64,000 nt of DNA. It comes from an uncultured Candidatus Entotheonella sp. (GTDB lineage Bacteria > Tectomicrobia > Entotheonellia > Entotheonellales > Entotheonellaceae). The position numbers and the translations under genes were made by a program. Every line of letters begins with the position of its first letter. The stretch's first letter is position 1. Location: positions 1,845,489 through 1,909,488 of the forward strand of contig OY282375.1 of assembly GCA_958295825.1 (NCBI GenBank), given 5' to 3'. Positions 1 through 8,826 of this stretch are shown piece after piece. A model generated the notes under the pieces. That model made no database searches, was not told the origin of the DNA, and saw nothing but the letters and a program-made list of their open reading frames with translations.

Positions 1-1075
1 GCGTGTTGGCCTGCGCGATCTCGCATGTGTACCGTGTGATCGTTTGCAGACCGATGTCGCCGATATGGCGGGGGTCGCTCCGGTCAATCCGGCTCGCCGT
101 TAGCTCGGCTCGCTCCACCGCAGCTCCCTGCCGCGGCCCCAGGGCAACGTCGACCGGCACTCTGATCTTGTCGCCGCCAAAGTCGTCCATCAAGGCGCGG
201 GCCTTGGCGAGGGTCTGCGGCAGGTCACGGGTGGCGGCGCCAATGTTCGTCTCCGTCTGCTCGTTGAGTTGAATCCCTTGCGCCTGCAACAACACCAAGC
301 CGACGAGCCCGCCCGTAATGACCGTGTCCGCCTTTCCCTGCTCCAGGAAATACTGCATGCTGCTGAGTGAGTCATCGACTTTGGCGCCGCCGACGATCAG
401 CAGCATGGGGGCTTTCGGTGACTCCAGGGCCCGCGACAATTGCTCAATCTCACGCATTACGACTGGCCCCGCATAGAGCGGTCCCAAGGCCGCCAGACCC
501 ACCACCGAAGCCTGGGCGCGGTGCCCGACCGAGAAGCCGTCCAGCGCCACGACGCGATTGTCCACCTCGGCAAGCATACGGATCAGAGGGGTATCGGCGA
601 AAGCCGCCGGCTGGTCTCCCTGCACCCGTGATTCCGCTTCGCTGAAGCGTACGTTTTCGAGCATCAGCACCGTGCGCTCCGGCAGGCTGCGGATGCGCGT
701 CAGGACAGCGTCAGACGCCACCGCCTCTTCGCCAAGTTGTCTAATGGTTGCGCTGTCGGCTCCTTCCCACACATAGGCCGTCTCAATTCCTTTCGAGCGT
801 AGTTTGTCGCGGCAGTATACGAAGTGCGGCAACAACGTCGTGCAATCGTTCCTTCCCGGCCGGCCCTGGTGCGCCAGCAGTACAATGTTGCGCGGCGGCC
901 TGGGCAATTCGAACAGGGGCATGATCGACGTATCCAGGTGATCGTCAATCCGCGTCGTATCCCGCAGCACAGAGCCCTCGCGCGCCTCCTCGACGGGTGA
1001 ATTGAAGTCCACGCGCATGATCAAGGTCTTGCCGGCGAGGTCAGCCTCCTTCAGCGCCATATAGGGTACGGTCAT
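1..1075 (-). CDS. pgk: Phosphoglycerate kinase, archaeal-type, 3' end beyond window
   Basis: Interconverts 1,3-bisphosphoglycerate and 3-phosphoglycerate with ADP/ATP in the cytoplasm (glycolysis/Calvin cycle). I translated the reverse strand by hand from the ATG at 1075; it is open for 358 codons to the window edge, so the C-terminus is missing. Recognisable PGK motifs are MRVDFNSPV near residue 20, AHQGRPG near 70, ENVRFSEAE, and GGAKVDDSLSSM in the C-terminal domain. The AHQ-x-RPG form (bacterial enzymes usually read SHLGRP) and the KVDDS form match archaeal PGKs as I know them. The gene follows the amidohydrolase on the same strand after about 106 bp. Identity is firm; the archaeal affinity is inference from motifs only. 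Confidence 0.93.
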   Translation of the reverse strand, partial: MTVPYMALKEADLAGKTLIMRVDFNSPVEEAREGSVLRDTTRIDDHLDTSIMPLFELPRPPRNIVLLAHQGRPGRNDCTTLLPHFVYCRDKLRSKGIETAYVWEGADSATIRQLGEEAVASDAVLTRIRSLPERTVLMLENVRFSEAESRVQGDQPAAFADTPLIRMLAEVDNRVVALDGFSVGHRAQASVVGLAALGPLYAGPVVMREIEQLSRALESPKAPMLLIVGGAKVDDSLSSMQYFLEQGKADTVITGGLVGLVLLQAQGIQLNEQTETNIGAATRDLPQTLAKARALMDDFGGDKIRVPVDVALGPRQGAAVERAELTASRIDRSDPRHIGDIGLQTITRYTCEIAQANT

Positions 1076-1181
1076 ACGGTCTGTCTTCCTCCTGATTGCC
1101 CTTGTCCGTACAGATCAAAAGGGCGTTTGCACGGACCGGGGAAGCACCCGCGCAAACGCCGTCCGTCATCGCCTGGGGCGA

Positions 1182-2690
1182 CTACACCTGCACGAAGCCG
1201 TAAGCGGCGTTGCTACGATTGCGGTAGAAACCGCCGGACTGATGATATTCCTCCCTGATCTGCGCGTAGGTGTCCTGCGAGATCGGTCCGCGGGCGGTGC
1301 GTAGGTCGAGGCCGAACATCTTGGCCGAGTTGAGGCCGAAGATGGTGTTCTTGACCATCGAATCCGCGGCGCCCAAGGGCGCGAAACCGTGCTTGCGTTG
1401 GAGGTCCTCGGGAATTTCCAAGCGCCGCAGCGCCTCGATTTCCCACTGCGGTGAGCCGTAGAACGGCGCCTCGCTGCCCCAGATGACGTGGTCCGCCCCC
1501 ATGCCCTTGATGAGGGTGCCCAGCAGGCCCGCAGCTAGACGCGGGTGCGTGACGCAGCAGTTGGCAAACACCGTGCCCAACTCGGCATACACGTTGCTCA
1601 CGGCGTATTCCTCGGGAACCTTGGCGAGGTCGGTGGCCCAACGAATCTCCCCGGTCTGCTCGAAGAGTTCAAGCTGCGGGTCGGGAAGCTCCAGGAACGG
1701 CTGGCACGCCGAGTGATAGATGATGAAGTTCAGTTGCGGCCAATCCTTTGCCACCTTGCCCACGTCCCACGGGGTGGCGTACTGCCAGGTATCGGCGCGG
1801 CTCTGCATGAAGTCAAGCGGCAACAGGCCCTTGTGCACCGCCACGTTGGTGATGCCGGCTTTCACCATCTTTTCGTAGGTGCCGTACATCAGCTTCTCGT
1901 CATCCAGCCGCCAAGGGTAATTCGAGGTGCCGAACGGGTCGCCGATGGTGTACATCTTCCAGGCGTCCGGCTTGTGCACTTCGATGGCCTCATCCACTTC
2001 CTCTTCCCAGCCGGCTTGCGTCGGCCGCAACACCGCGTGGCTCAGCATGCGCCGGCTGCCGCTGATGCTGTTGACGATGTTACGGGCGCGCACCATTTGG
2101 TCGTTGTGAACCAGTATCCACGTCGGATCGTCGAAGGGAGCGCCCGACAGCAGGGCAACGTCGGTATCGCTGTCGACGAAGATTTCCTTCACGTAGTTCT
2201 CGAACTTGACCATCCACAGTTCCTGATGGTCCGGGTCGAGCGACTCGTTGCTCGGATTCCAGTGCGTACCGGCAAATTTGCGCAGGCCCAGGGCCTCTTC
2301 GTGCATGAAATCGTCACGCACGAAATGGGTCTGAGCGTCGAAAATGAACTGGTGCTTCAGACCCTCGGCGCGGGCGATCACCACCTCGGGGTCGGCGGCC
2401 TCGGCTTGATCCACCGTGAACACCGGTCCGAACACGTCGTTCAGCGCCAGGAACGCCGCCGCCATGCCGCAGCTCGAGCGTAGAAATTCGCGCCGGTCCA
2501 TGCCCAGCTTCTTGCCATAGGTATCGGCCAAGTCCTGGATTCTGGTCTCGAAGCGCCCCTGCTGTTCCGTCTGCGGTAGGGGGTCGAACTCACCGTTGGA
2601 AATGATGCGGGTGGGAATGGGGGAGCGGAAACCCTCATGCTCCGCGTGTTCGAGCTTATCCAGTTCCTCTTTACTCAGAAAGTATGCCAT
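1182..2690 (-). CDS. Amidohydrolase family protein with internal Tat-like motif
   Basis: A 502-residue metal-dependent hydrolase of the Amidohydro_2 type; substrate unknown. The ATG at 2690 is preferred because an AAGGAGAC ribosome site lies five bases upstream; an in-frame ATG at 2744 has none. Residues about 60-100 hold a DRREFLRSS motif followed by a hydrophobic Ala-rich stretch ending in QAEA, like a twin-arginine signal but set well inside the protein, so export is uncertain. Family-like patches follow: DAQTHF near 115, YHSACQPFLE, and IWGSEAPFYGSPQWE near the C-terminus, where the usual Asp of GSD is Glu. Divergent from the CoA transferase at 2899. Confidence 0.8.
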   Translation of the reverse strand: MAYFLSKEELDKLEHAEHEGFRSPIPTRIISNGEFDPLPQTEQQGRFETRIQDLADTYGKKLGMDRREFLRSSCGMAAAFLALNDVFGPVFTVDQAEAADPEVVIARAEGLKHQFIFDAQTHFVRDDFMHEEALGLRKFAGTHWNPSNESLDPDHQELWMVKFENYVKEIFVDSDTDVALLSGAPFDDPTWILVHNDQMVRARNIVNSISGSRRMLSHAVLRPTQAGWEEEVDEAIEVHKPDAWKMYTIGDPFGTSNYPWRLDDEKLMYGTYEKMVKAGITNVAVHKGLLPLDFMQSRADTWQYATPWDVGKVAKDWPQLNFIIYHSACQPFLELPDPQLELFEQTGEIRWATDLAKVPEEYAVSNVYAELGTVFANCCVTHPRLAAGLLGTLIKGMGADHVIWGSEAPFYGSPQWEIEALRRLEIPEDLQRKHGFAPLGAADSMVKNTIFGLNSAKMFGLDLRTARGPISQDTYAQIREEYHQSGGFYRNRSNAAYGFVQV

Positions 2691-2898
2691 TTCCCGTCTC
2701 CTTAGGTTTTCCAAAGGATGGTGAATCGTACCGAGGGACGGCATCTTAAGGGATGCACAAGGTGGTGTCCATGCGGGGCTGTCCTGCCCCTTTCACCGCC
2801 TTGTAACACGGGTGTGGCGTGTGGCATCATGCCGCTCTTGTCAGCGGTTTTCAGAGACAGTTACCAGCCACTTTTTACGATTTGCAAGGAGGGTTATC

Positions 2899-4107
2899 GT
2901 GCCCGGTCCCCTGGACGGCATTCGCGTCATCGATATCACCACGGTCCTGCTTGGCCCCTACGGCACCCAGATCCTGGGGGACATGGGGGCCGACGTGATC
3001 AAGGTAGAGGCGCCGCCCACGGGTGACATTGCGCGCGACATGGGCACGGTACGCCGGGCCGGCATGGGCGGCATCTATCTCAATGCCAATCGCAACAAGC
3101 GCTCGCTGGCGCTCGACCTGAAGCAGGAGGCGGGCCGTGAGGTGCTGCGCCGCCTGATTCCGACCGCGGACGTGTTCGTGCACAACATGCGCCCACAGGC
3201 AATTGAGCGCCTCGGTTTCGGTTACACCGCGGTGGCGGCGCTGAAGCCCGACGTGGTGTACGTCGGGGCCTACGGATTTGGTCAGGACGGCCCATACCGC
3301 GCCAAGCCCGCCTATGACGACGCCATCCAGGCCGCCTCGGGCTTGGCCAGCCTGTTCAAGCGACAGGACGGGGAGGCGCGTTACGTGCCTTCCACCATTG
3401 CCGATAAGATCGTCGGGCTGACGCTCAGTCAGGCGGTCGTCATGGCTCTGGTGCACAAGATGCGGACGGGGGAAGGGCAGTTCGTTGAGGTCCCCATGCT
3501 GGAAACGATGGTGGCGTTCAATCTGGTGGAGCACCTGGATGGCTGCGCCTACCAGCCGCCCATGGCTCCGCTTGGCTATCAACGAGTGTTGACGCCGGCA
3601 CGGCGGCCATTTCCGACCCGCGACGGCCACGTGTGCATCCTGCCGTACAGCGATAAGCAGTGGCTCGGATTCTTCACGGCTGTCGGGCGTCCGGAATTGA
3701 TGGAAGAGCCGCGTTTCGCCACCTATCGGGCGCGGGTGACGAGCGTCGACGACTTGTATGGCTTCGTTGCCAGCGTCACGCCATTGAAGACCACCGCCGA
3801 GTGGGTGGCGATATGCGAAGAGGCGGAGATTCCCTGCATGCCGGTTGCCGACATTGAGGACCTGATACAGGACGAACACCTGCAGGCGGTCGGCATGTTT
3901 GAGAAGCATCATCACCCAAGCGAGGGCGACACGCTGCTGGTGCGTTCGCCGGTACGGTTCTCGAAATCCCCCGGCAGCATCCGCAGCCACGCGCCACGCT
4001 TCGGCGAGCACGGCGCCGAAATTGTGCGCCAACTCGGTTACGACGCAAGGGACATTGCGGCGCTGCAAGCCTCGGGCGCGCTGATCACGGACGACGGCAA
4101 CGCCTAA
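2899..4107 (+). CDS. CaiB/BaiF family (class III) CoA transferase
   Basis: Transfers coenzyme A between carboxylic acids through an aspartyl-CoA intermediate; substrates unknown. The GTG at 2899 follows an AAGGAGG site with six-base spacing, giving 402 residues, normal for the family; a longer in-frame reading from 2812 lacks a ribosome site. The N-terminus LDGIRVIDITTVLLGPYGTQ and the GADVIKVE patch are typical. PAYDDAIQAASGL near residue 140 contains the expected catalytic Asp. The C-terminal part has MPVADIEDLIQDEH, as in the family. Transcribed away from the amidohydrolase; a shared catabolic role is possible but not shown. Confidence 0.9.
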   Translation: MPGPLDGIRVIDITTVLLGPYGTQILGDMGADVIKVEAPPTGDIARDMGTVRRAGMGGIYLNANRNKRSLALDLKQEAGREVLRRLIPTADVFVHNMRPQAIERLGFGYTAVAALKPDVVYVGAYGFGQDGPYRAKPAYDDAIQAASGLASLFKRQDGEARYVPSTIADKIVGLTLSQAVVMALVHKMRTGEGQFVEVPMLETMVAFNLVEHLDGCAYQPPMAPLGYQRVLTPARRPFPTRDGHVCILPYSDKQWLGFFTAVGRPELMEEPRFATYRARVTSVDDLYGFVASVTPLKTTAEWVAICEEAEIPCMPVADIEDLIQDEHLQAVGMFEKHHHPSEGDTLLVRSPVRFSKSPGSIRSHAPRFGEHGAEIVRQLGYDARDIAALQASGALITDDGNA

Positions 4108-4210
4108 CACGGCCTTTATCCTGTGCGGCAGCCCCCCAGTCGATGCCACTCAGCATATTCAGAAGGTATACGTGCCACCTAAAATCAGACAGTTAATCGC
4201 GAAACTGGCC

Positions 4211-4763
4211 TAGGCTCAGGACCTATAAAAGGGTATTATGGGGCCTGTGATGAGAATCAACACGCTGACGCCACAAGGAGAGCGATCATGCCCGAGCACC
4301 ACTTCTGGCTGGCCGACGACCCGTTTAACCGCCTCAAACCCCTGTCACCCAACAAGGTGCGTGGCGTCCCACGCGTCGATGACCGAAAGGTTATCAGCGG
4401 CATCATCCACGTCATCCGCTATGGGCTAATGTAGCGCGACGCGCCCGCCTGTTACGGACCCCACAAGACGCTCTACAACCGCTTCGTGCGCTGGAGCAGG
4501 GCCAGGGTCTTCGACCGCATCTTCCAAGCCCTGGCTGCCGAAAGCACCGCCACCAAGACGGTCATGATCGATAGCACCCATCTCAAAGCGCATCGCACCG
4601 CCGCCAGCTTACTGAAAAAGGGGGGCTTTCGCGCTGCATCGGACGCACCCGGGGCGGGCTGAACTCGAAGCTCCACGCCGTCTGCGATGGCGATGGCAAG
4701 CCCGTCGTGCTGCTGTCTGCATAGCTGCCACGGTTAGTTTCTGGTTATGAGTCCTGAACCTAG
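4211..4763 (+). mobile_element. IS5-family element remnant with both ends
   Basis: Imperfect inverted ends bound the element: the left reads CTAGGCTCAGGACC and the right, reverse-complemented, CTAGGTTCAGGACT. The CTAG at both outer ends fits the YTAR target preference of IS5. At about 553 bp it is shorter than an intact member (usually 800 bp or more), so the 3' part of the transposase was lost internally. The right end falls in the third codon of what looks like a fourth SGNH gene start (ATGTCT complement at 4762-4767). Confidence 0.75.
4288..4724 (+). pseudogene. IS5-family transposase, broken and truncated
   Basis: From the ATG at 4288 (GGAG upstream) the translation starts MPEHHFWLADDPFNRLKP and continues through a TAG stop at about 4434 into GPHKTLYNRFVRWSR and VMIDSTHLKAHRTAASLLKKG, the classic IS5 DDE-transposase patch with the first catalytic Asp. 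After the KKG run the frame shifts; the next frame reads IGRTRGGLNSKLHAVCDGDG before stopping at 4724. In-frame stop, frameshift and missing C-terminal half mean no active enzyme. Confidence 0.85.
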
Positions 4764-4845
4764 ACATGGGTGTTGTTCTCCTGGGGTCGTGGGTTGGTCG
4801 TGCACATCGTCATTCCTGTGCATCTTCGTTCGATCGCTCCACCCG

Positions 4846-4962
4846 TCAGTCCGGCTCGAACGAACCCGCGTATCCGCGATCGAGCGCCGGGTCCTGCGCC
4901 TCTTTGCGTAGAAAGCAGTTGCCGATGGCGAGGCAGTCGATATCCGTGCACAGGAAACAACG
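4846..4962 (-). pseudogene. Copied 3' tail of carbamoyltransferase gene (copy 1)
   Basis: The reverse strand encodes CLAIGNCFLRKEAQDPAL and ends SFEPD-stop, nearly identical to the last 38 or so residues of the carbamoyltransferase at 11308-13221. It has no start of its own and lies just downstream of the first SGNH gene. It is a by-product of tandem duplication of a unit made of the carbamoyltransferase tail plus SGNH gene. Confidence 0.85.
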
Positions 4963-4991
4963 CCAAGCGGTGTCGAAGCACCGGGACGCGA

Positions 4992-6695
4992 TCAGCGGCC
5001 TTGTCCACCCTCCACCGCGCCAACGGGGAACTCGGCCTTCCATATCTGGCCTTCGTCGGGTGTGAACTGCCCGGTTCTGATGCGGGCGATGGGATAGTCG
5101 GGCAGCGGATGCTCCATGACGCACTGGCCGCTAAAGGCCAGGGCGGCGTTTCCCCCGTAGTGGAAATCCAGATTGTCGAAGCCATACTGCTGGCGATGGG
5201 CCGGCAGGTCTTCCACGTTTTCCGGGACGACGTGCAGAAAAAAACGCGCTTGCACATCCGCCGCGCTGCACGGCGACTTGAGGTAGGACACCGTGTTCTC
5301 GCCGGTATAGACGTCGAAGACGGAGCGGGCCACCGGTTCGCCGGACGCGATGGACTCATACGCCGTCAGCCAGGAAGGTGGTGGTGGCGGAGGCGAGGTC
5401 GGGCTCTTTCGCCTCGTGCATATCTCCTGGTTCTCCTTCAGGTACTCGAGCAGGGCTTCCGCTGCCCACCGGTGACCGGCGATGTTCCAGTGCCAGTCGT
5501 GCTCCCATCTCGTATCCCTCCTGGGCACGGCGCCCTGGCGGAGGACGTAGTCGTGGTAGTCGATGACGGGAATGCCTCGTGGTTCGGCCAGAGCGGTCAG
5601 GCGGTCGAATCCGAGGTCGCCCCGGGTGCCCATGTAGTTTGAGGTCAGGATGACCAATGCGGCGCCGTCGCGGTCCGCGCGTTCCCTGAACTGGTCCAGC
5701 GCGAAGGCCGTGAAGTCCAGGGCGTCCTCGTAGACGGGCGGCAAGTCCCGTGCGTACAGGAACGAAGCCCGGATGTCGTCCCGCGTCGTTGGCCGCCATC
5801 CATCGAACAGCGCGGCGTAGCGGGGGGAGCGCCGGCTCAGCAACGCCACCCAGGCGCTCAGTTCGGGGGCGGTGTCGGCCGGGAACCAAGCGCGATTCTT
5901 GCGCTCCAGCCACCTCGCGAAGGGAGACATGTCGCTTAGGCGGTCCGTGACGCGCGAATACCAGGGTGGAGAAGTCGAAGCCATGGTGGCCAATCGGGAC
6001 TCCGCAGAAGGGGGATGGGGCGGTCGCAGCGTGATGGTCCCGTCCGCGCCTCGCGTCGCGGAAACCTCGGTGAGTCGGTCCGGGTCCACTCCCCGGTGCA
6101 AACCGTCCAGAATTGGCGCATTATCCCTGAAGTCGTTGTCGACGAAGACGAGCACCAGCAGGGCGGGCCGGAAAGCCCGTGCGAATTCGTCGTAGTACGC
6201 CAGTTGGTTGACCTGGCCGGTGCCCATGATCCCGAACGCCGAGGTCGTGATGTCCAGATGGCGTAGTTCCTCGGCGGCGAGTTCCTCCAGCCGAACGTGA
6301 AACTTGTCGGCGATGGGAACCTGGAGCGCCTCCACATAGGAATCGCCGATCATGGCGACGTGGCAGCTTGCCGCGGCGCGCTCGAGGCTGATGGGTTCGC
6401 GGTCCACGAAGCCCAGGCCGTTGGTTCGTGACTCGGTCCAGAAATCAAGCCTGTTCGTCCAACGCACCTCCGCGTTGGGGGTGAATATGCGCCCGACAGT
6501 TGGAGACCAGGCACGGGGAGCGTCTCTCTCCAAGAAGGGCGCCCGCAGCCGGAAGTACATCTCGCCGACGACTCCAATCAGCGCCAGGCCCGCCAGGAGA
6601 AACAGCGCGTTCCAGCCGACCAGACGCAGCACGCGGCGGATGCGCCCGGCAACGGATGGATGCGGCTTCACGCCGTGCGTTTTCGCGTTAGACAT
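4992..6695 (-). CDS. SGNH/GDSL hydrolase-like membrane-anchored protein, paralogue 1
   Basis: A 567-residue protein: a basic cytoplasmic N-terminus, one membrane helix at about 27-48 (WNALFLLAGLALIGVVG), then an SGNH hydrolase-like domain with AMIGDSYVEA (nucleophile Ser in GDS) and HDWHWNIAGH (the Asp/His block). Such proteins near NodU-type carbamoyltransferases are thought to be O-acyl transferases or esterases acting outside the membrane on glycans; the substrate is unknown. After about residue 440 comes one copy of a 118-residue module with two conserved Cys (SPCSAADVQ and GQCVMEHPLP), possibly a disulfide. It is the last of three tandem paralogues reading away from the carbamoyltransferase. 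Confidence 0.8.
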   Translation of the reverse strand: MSNAKTHGVKPHPSVAGRIRRVLRLVGWNALFLLAGLALIGVVGEMYFRLRAPFLERDAPRAWSPTVGRIFTPNAEVRWTNRLDFWTESRTNGLGFVDREPISLERAAASCHVAMIGDSYVEALQVPIADKFHVRLEELAAEELRHLDITTSAFGIMGTGQVNQLAYYDEFARAFRPALLVLVFVDNDFRDNAPILDGLHRGVDPDRLTEVSATRGADGTITLRPPHPPSAESRLATMASTSPPWYSRVTDRLSDMSPFARWLERKNRAWFPADTAPELSAWVALLSRRSPRYAALFDGWRPTTRDDIRASFLYARDLPPVYEDALDFTAFALDQFRERADRDGAALVILTSNYMGTRGDLGFDRLTALAEPRGIPVIDYHDYVLRQGAVPRRDTRWEHDWHWNIAGHRWAAEALLEYLKENQEICTRRKSPTSPPPPPPSWLTAYESIASGEPVARSVFDVYTGENTVSYLKSPCSAADVQARFFLHVVPENVEDLPAHRQQYGFDNLDFHYGGNAALAFSGQCVMEHPLPDYPIARIRTGQFTPDEGQIWKAEFPVGAVEGGQGR

Positions 6696-6773
6696 GGGTG
6701 TTGTTTTCCTATGGTCGTGGGTTGGTCGTGCACATCGTCATTCCTGTGCATCTTCGTTCGATCGCTCCACCCG

Positions 6774-6890
6774 TCAGTCCGGCTCGAACGAACCCGCGTA
6801 TCCGCGATCGAGCGCCGGGCCCTGCTCCTCTTTGCGCAGGAAGCAGTTGCCGATGGCGAGGCAGTCGAGGTCCGTGCCCAGGAAACAACG
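6774..6890 (-). pseudogene. Copied 3' tail of carbamoyltransferase gene (copy 2)
   Basis: The reverse strand reads CFLGTDLDCLAIGNCFLRK and ends YAGSFEPD-stop, matching the end of the carbamoyltransferase. It sits between SGNH paralogues 1 and 2 with the same flanking bases as the other copies, marking a duplication junction. Confidence 0.85.
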
Positions 6891-6919
6891 CCAAGCGGTG
6901 TCGAAGCACCGGGACGCGA

Positions 6920-8602
6920 TCAGCGGCCTCGTCCACCCTCCACCGCGCCAACGGGGAACTCGGCCTTCCATATCTGGCCTTCGTCGGGTGTGAACTGCCC
7001 GGTTCTGATGCGGGCAATGGGATAGTCGGGGAGCGGATGCTCCATAATGCACCGGCCGCCAAAGGCCAGGGCGGCGTATTCCCCGTAGTGGAAATCCAGA
7101 TTGTCGAAGCCATACTGCTGGCGATGGGCCGGCAGGTCTTCCACGTTTTCCGGGACCACGTGCAGAAAAAACCGCGCTTGCACATCCGCCGCGCTGCACG
7201 GCGACTTGAGGTAGGCCACCGTGTTCTCGCTGGTATAGACGTCGAAGACGGAGCGGGCCGCCGGTTCGCCGGACGCGATGGACTCATAGTCCGTCTGCCA
7301 GGAGGGAGGTGGCGGGGGCGAGACCGGGCGCTTTCGCGTCGTGCAGATCGCCTGGTTCTGTTTCAAGTACTCGAGCAGGGCTTCCGCCGCCCATTGATGG
7401 CCGGCGACGTTCCAGTGGCCGTCGTGCGCCCACGCCGCATCCCTACTGGGCATGGCGCCCTGGCGGAGGACGTAGTCGTAGTAGTCGATGACGGGAATGC
7501 CCCGCGGTTCGGCCAGAGCGGTCAGGCGGTCGAAAGCGAGGTTGCCTCGGGTGCCGATGTAGTGTGAGGTCAGGATGACCAACGCGGCGCCGTCGCGGTC
7601 CGCGCGTTCCCTGAATTGGTCCAGCGCGAAGGCCGTAAAGTCCAGGGCATCCTCGTAGACGGGTGGCATATCCTGTGCGTACAGGAACGGATCATTGATG
7701 CCTTCCCGCGTCGTTGGCCGCCATCCATCGAACAGCGCGGCGTAGCGGGGGGAGCGCCACTTGGCGACCAGTTCGGGATCGGTGTCGTCCTGGGAAAAAG
7801 CGCGCCACTTGGCATCCAGCCAGTTCGCGAGGGGGGATATGCCGGTCAGGTGGTCCGTGGCGCGCGTATACCAAGGTACAGGTGGAGGAGGCATCGCGGC
7901 CATCCCGGATTCCGTACCGAGATAGGGTGGTCGCAGCGTGATGGTTCCATCCGCGCCTCGTGTCGCGGAGACATTCTTGAATCGGTCCGGAGCCATTCCC
8001 CGGTTCAACCCATCCAGGATTGGCGCATTGTTCATGAAGTCGTTGTCAACGAAGACGAGCACCAACAGAGCGGGTCGCAGATATCGCGCGAATTCGTCGT
8101 AGTACGCCAGTTGGTTGACTTGGCCGGTGCCGGAGATCCCGAACGCCGAGGTCGTGACGTCCAGATGGCGTAGTTCCTCGGCGGCGAGCTCCTCCAGCCG
8201 AACGTGAAATTTGTCGGCGATGGGAACCTGGAGTGCCTCCACATAAGAATCGCCGATCATGGCGACGTGGCAGCTTGCCGCGGCCCGCTCGATGCCGATG
8301 GGTTCGCGGTCGGGAAACCCCAGGATGTTCGTGCGAGAGATGGTCCAGAAGTCAAGGCCGTTCGTATGACGCACCTCCGCGTTGGGCGTGTATATCGCCC
8401 CGACAGTTGGAGACCAAGCGTAGGGATAGACCTTCTCCACGAAGGGCGTCCGCAGCCGGAAGTACGTTTCACCGGCAACTCCAATCAGCGCCAGGCCCGC
8501 CAGGAGAAACAGCGCGTTCCAGCCGACCAGGCGCAGCACGCGGCGGATGCGCCCGGCAACGGATGGATGCGGCTTCACGCCGCGCGTTTTCGCGTTAGAC
8601 AT
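6920..8602 (-). CDS. SGNH/GDSL hydrolase-like membrane-anchored protein, paralogue 2
   Basis: 560 residues with the same plan as paralogue 1: N-terminal helix (about 27-48), GDSYVEA nucleophile block, a D-x-H block in AHDGHWNVAGH, a Pro-rich linker (PVSPPPPPSW) and one 118-residue C-terminal module. It starts at the ATG inside an MSNAKTRGVKPHPS leader shared by all three paralogues. It differs from paralogue 1 mostly in the middle of the SGNH domain, so the ends may have been homogenised by recombination. Probably periplasmic or outer-face, modifying a polysaccharide or a product carbamoylated by the upstream enzyme (inference). Confidence 0.8.
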   Translation of the reverse strand: MSNAKTRGVKPHPSVAGRIRRVLRLVGWNALFLLAGLALIGVAGETYFRLRTPFVEKVYPYAWSPTVGAIYTPNAEVRHTNGLDFWTISRTNILGFPDREPIGIERAAASCHVAMIGDSYVEALQVPIADKFHVRLEELAAEELRHLDVTTSAFGISGTGQVNQLAYYDEFARYLRPALLVLVFVDNDFMNNAPILDGLNRGMAPDRFKNVSATRGADGTITLRPPYLGTESGMAAMPPPPVPWYTRATDHLTGISPLANWLDAKWRAFSQDDTDPELVAKWRSPRYAALFDGWRPTTREGINDPFLYAQDMPPVYEDALDFTAFALDQFRERADRDGAALVILTSHYIGTRGNLAFDRLTALAEPRGIPVIDYYDYVLRQGAMPSRDAAWAHDGHWNVAGHQWAAEALLEYLKQNQAICTTRKRPVSPPPPPSWQTDYESIASGEPAARSVFDVYTSENTVAYLKSPCSAADVQARFFLHVVPENVEDLPAHRQQYGFDNLDFHYGEYAALAFGGRCIMEHPLPDYPIARIRTGQFTPDEGQIWKAEFPVGAVEGGRGR

Positions 8603-8680
8603 GGGTGTTGTTTTCCTATGGTCGTGGGCTGGTCGTGCACATCGTCATTCCTGTGCATCTTCGTTCGATCGCTCCACCCG

Positions 8681-8797
8681 TCAGTCCGGCTCGAACGAAC
8701 CCGCGTATCCGCGACCGAGCGCCGGGCCCTGCTCCTCTTTGCGCAGGAAGCAGTTGCCGATGGCGAGGCAGTCGATATCCGTGCCCAGGAAACAACG
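8681..8797 (-). pseudogene. Copied 3' tail of carbamoyltransferase gene (copy 3)
   Basis: The reverse strand reads CFLGTDIDCLAIGNCFLRK and ends YAGSFEPD-stop, as at the end of the gene at 11308-13221. It lies between SGNH paralogues 2 and 3. Confidence 0.85.
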
Positions 8798-8826
8798 CCA
8801 AGCGGTGTCGAAGCACCGGAACGCGA

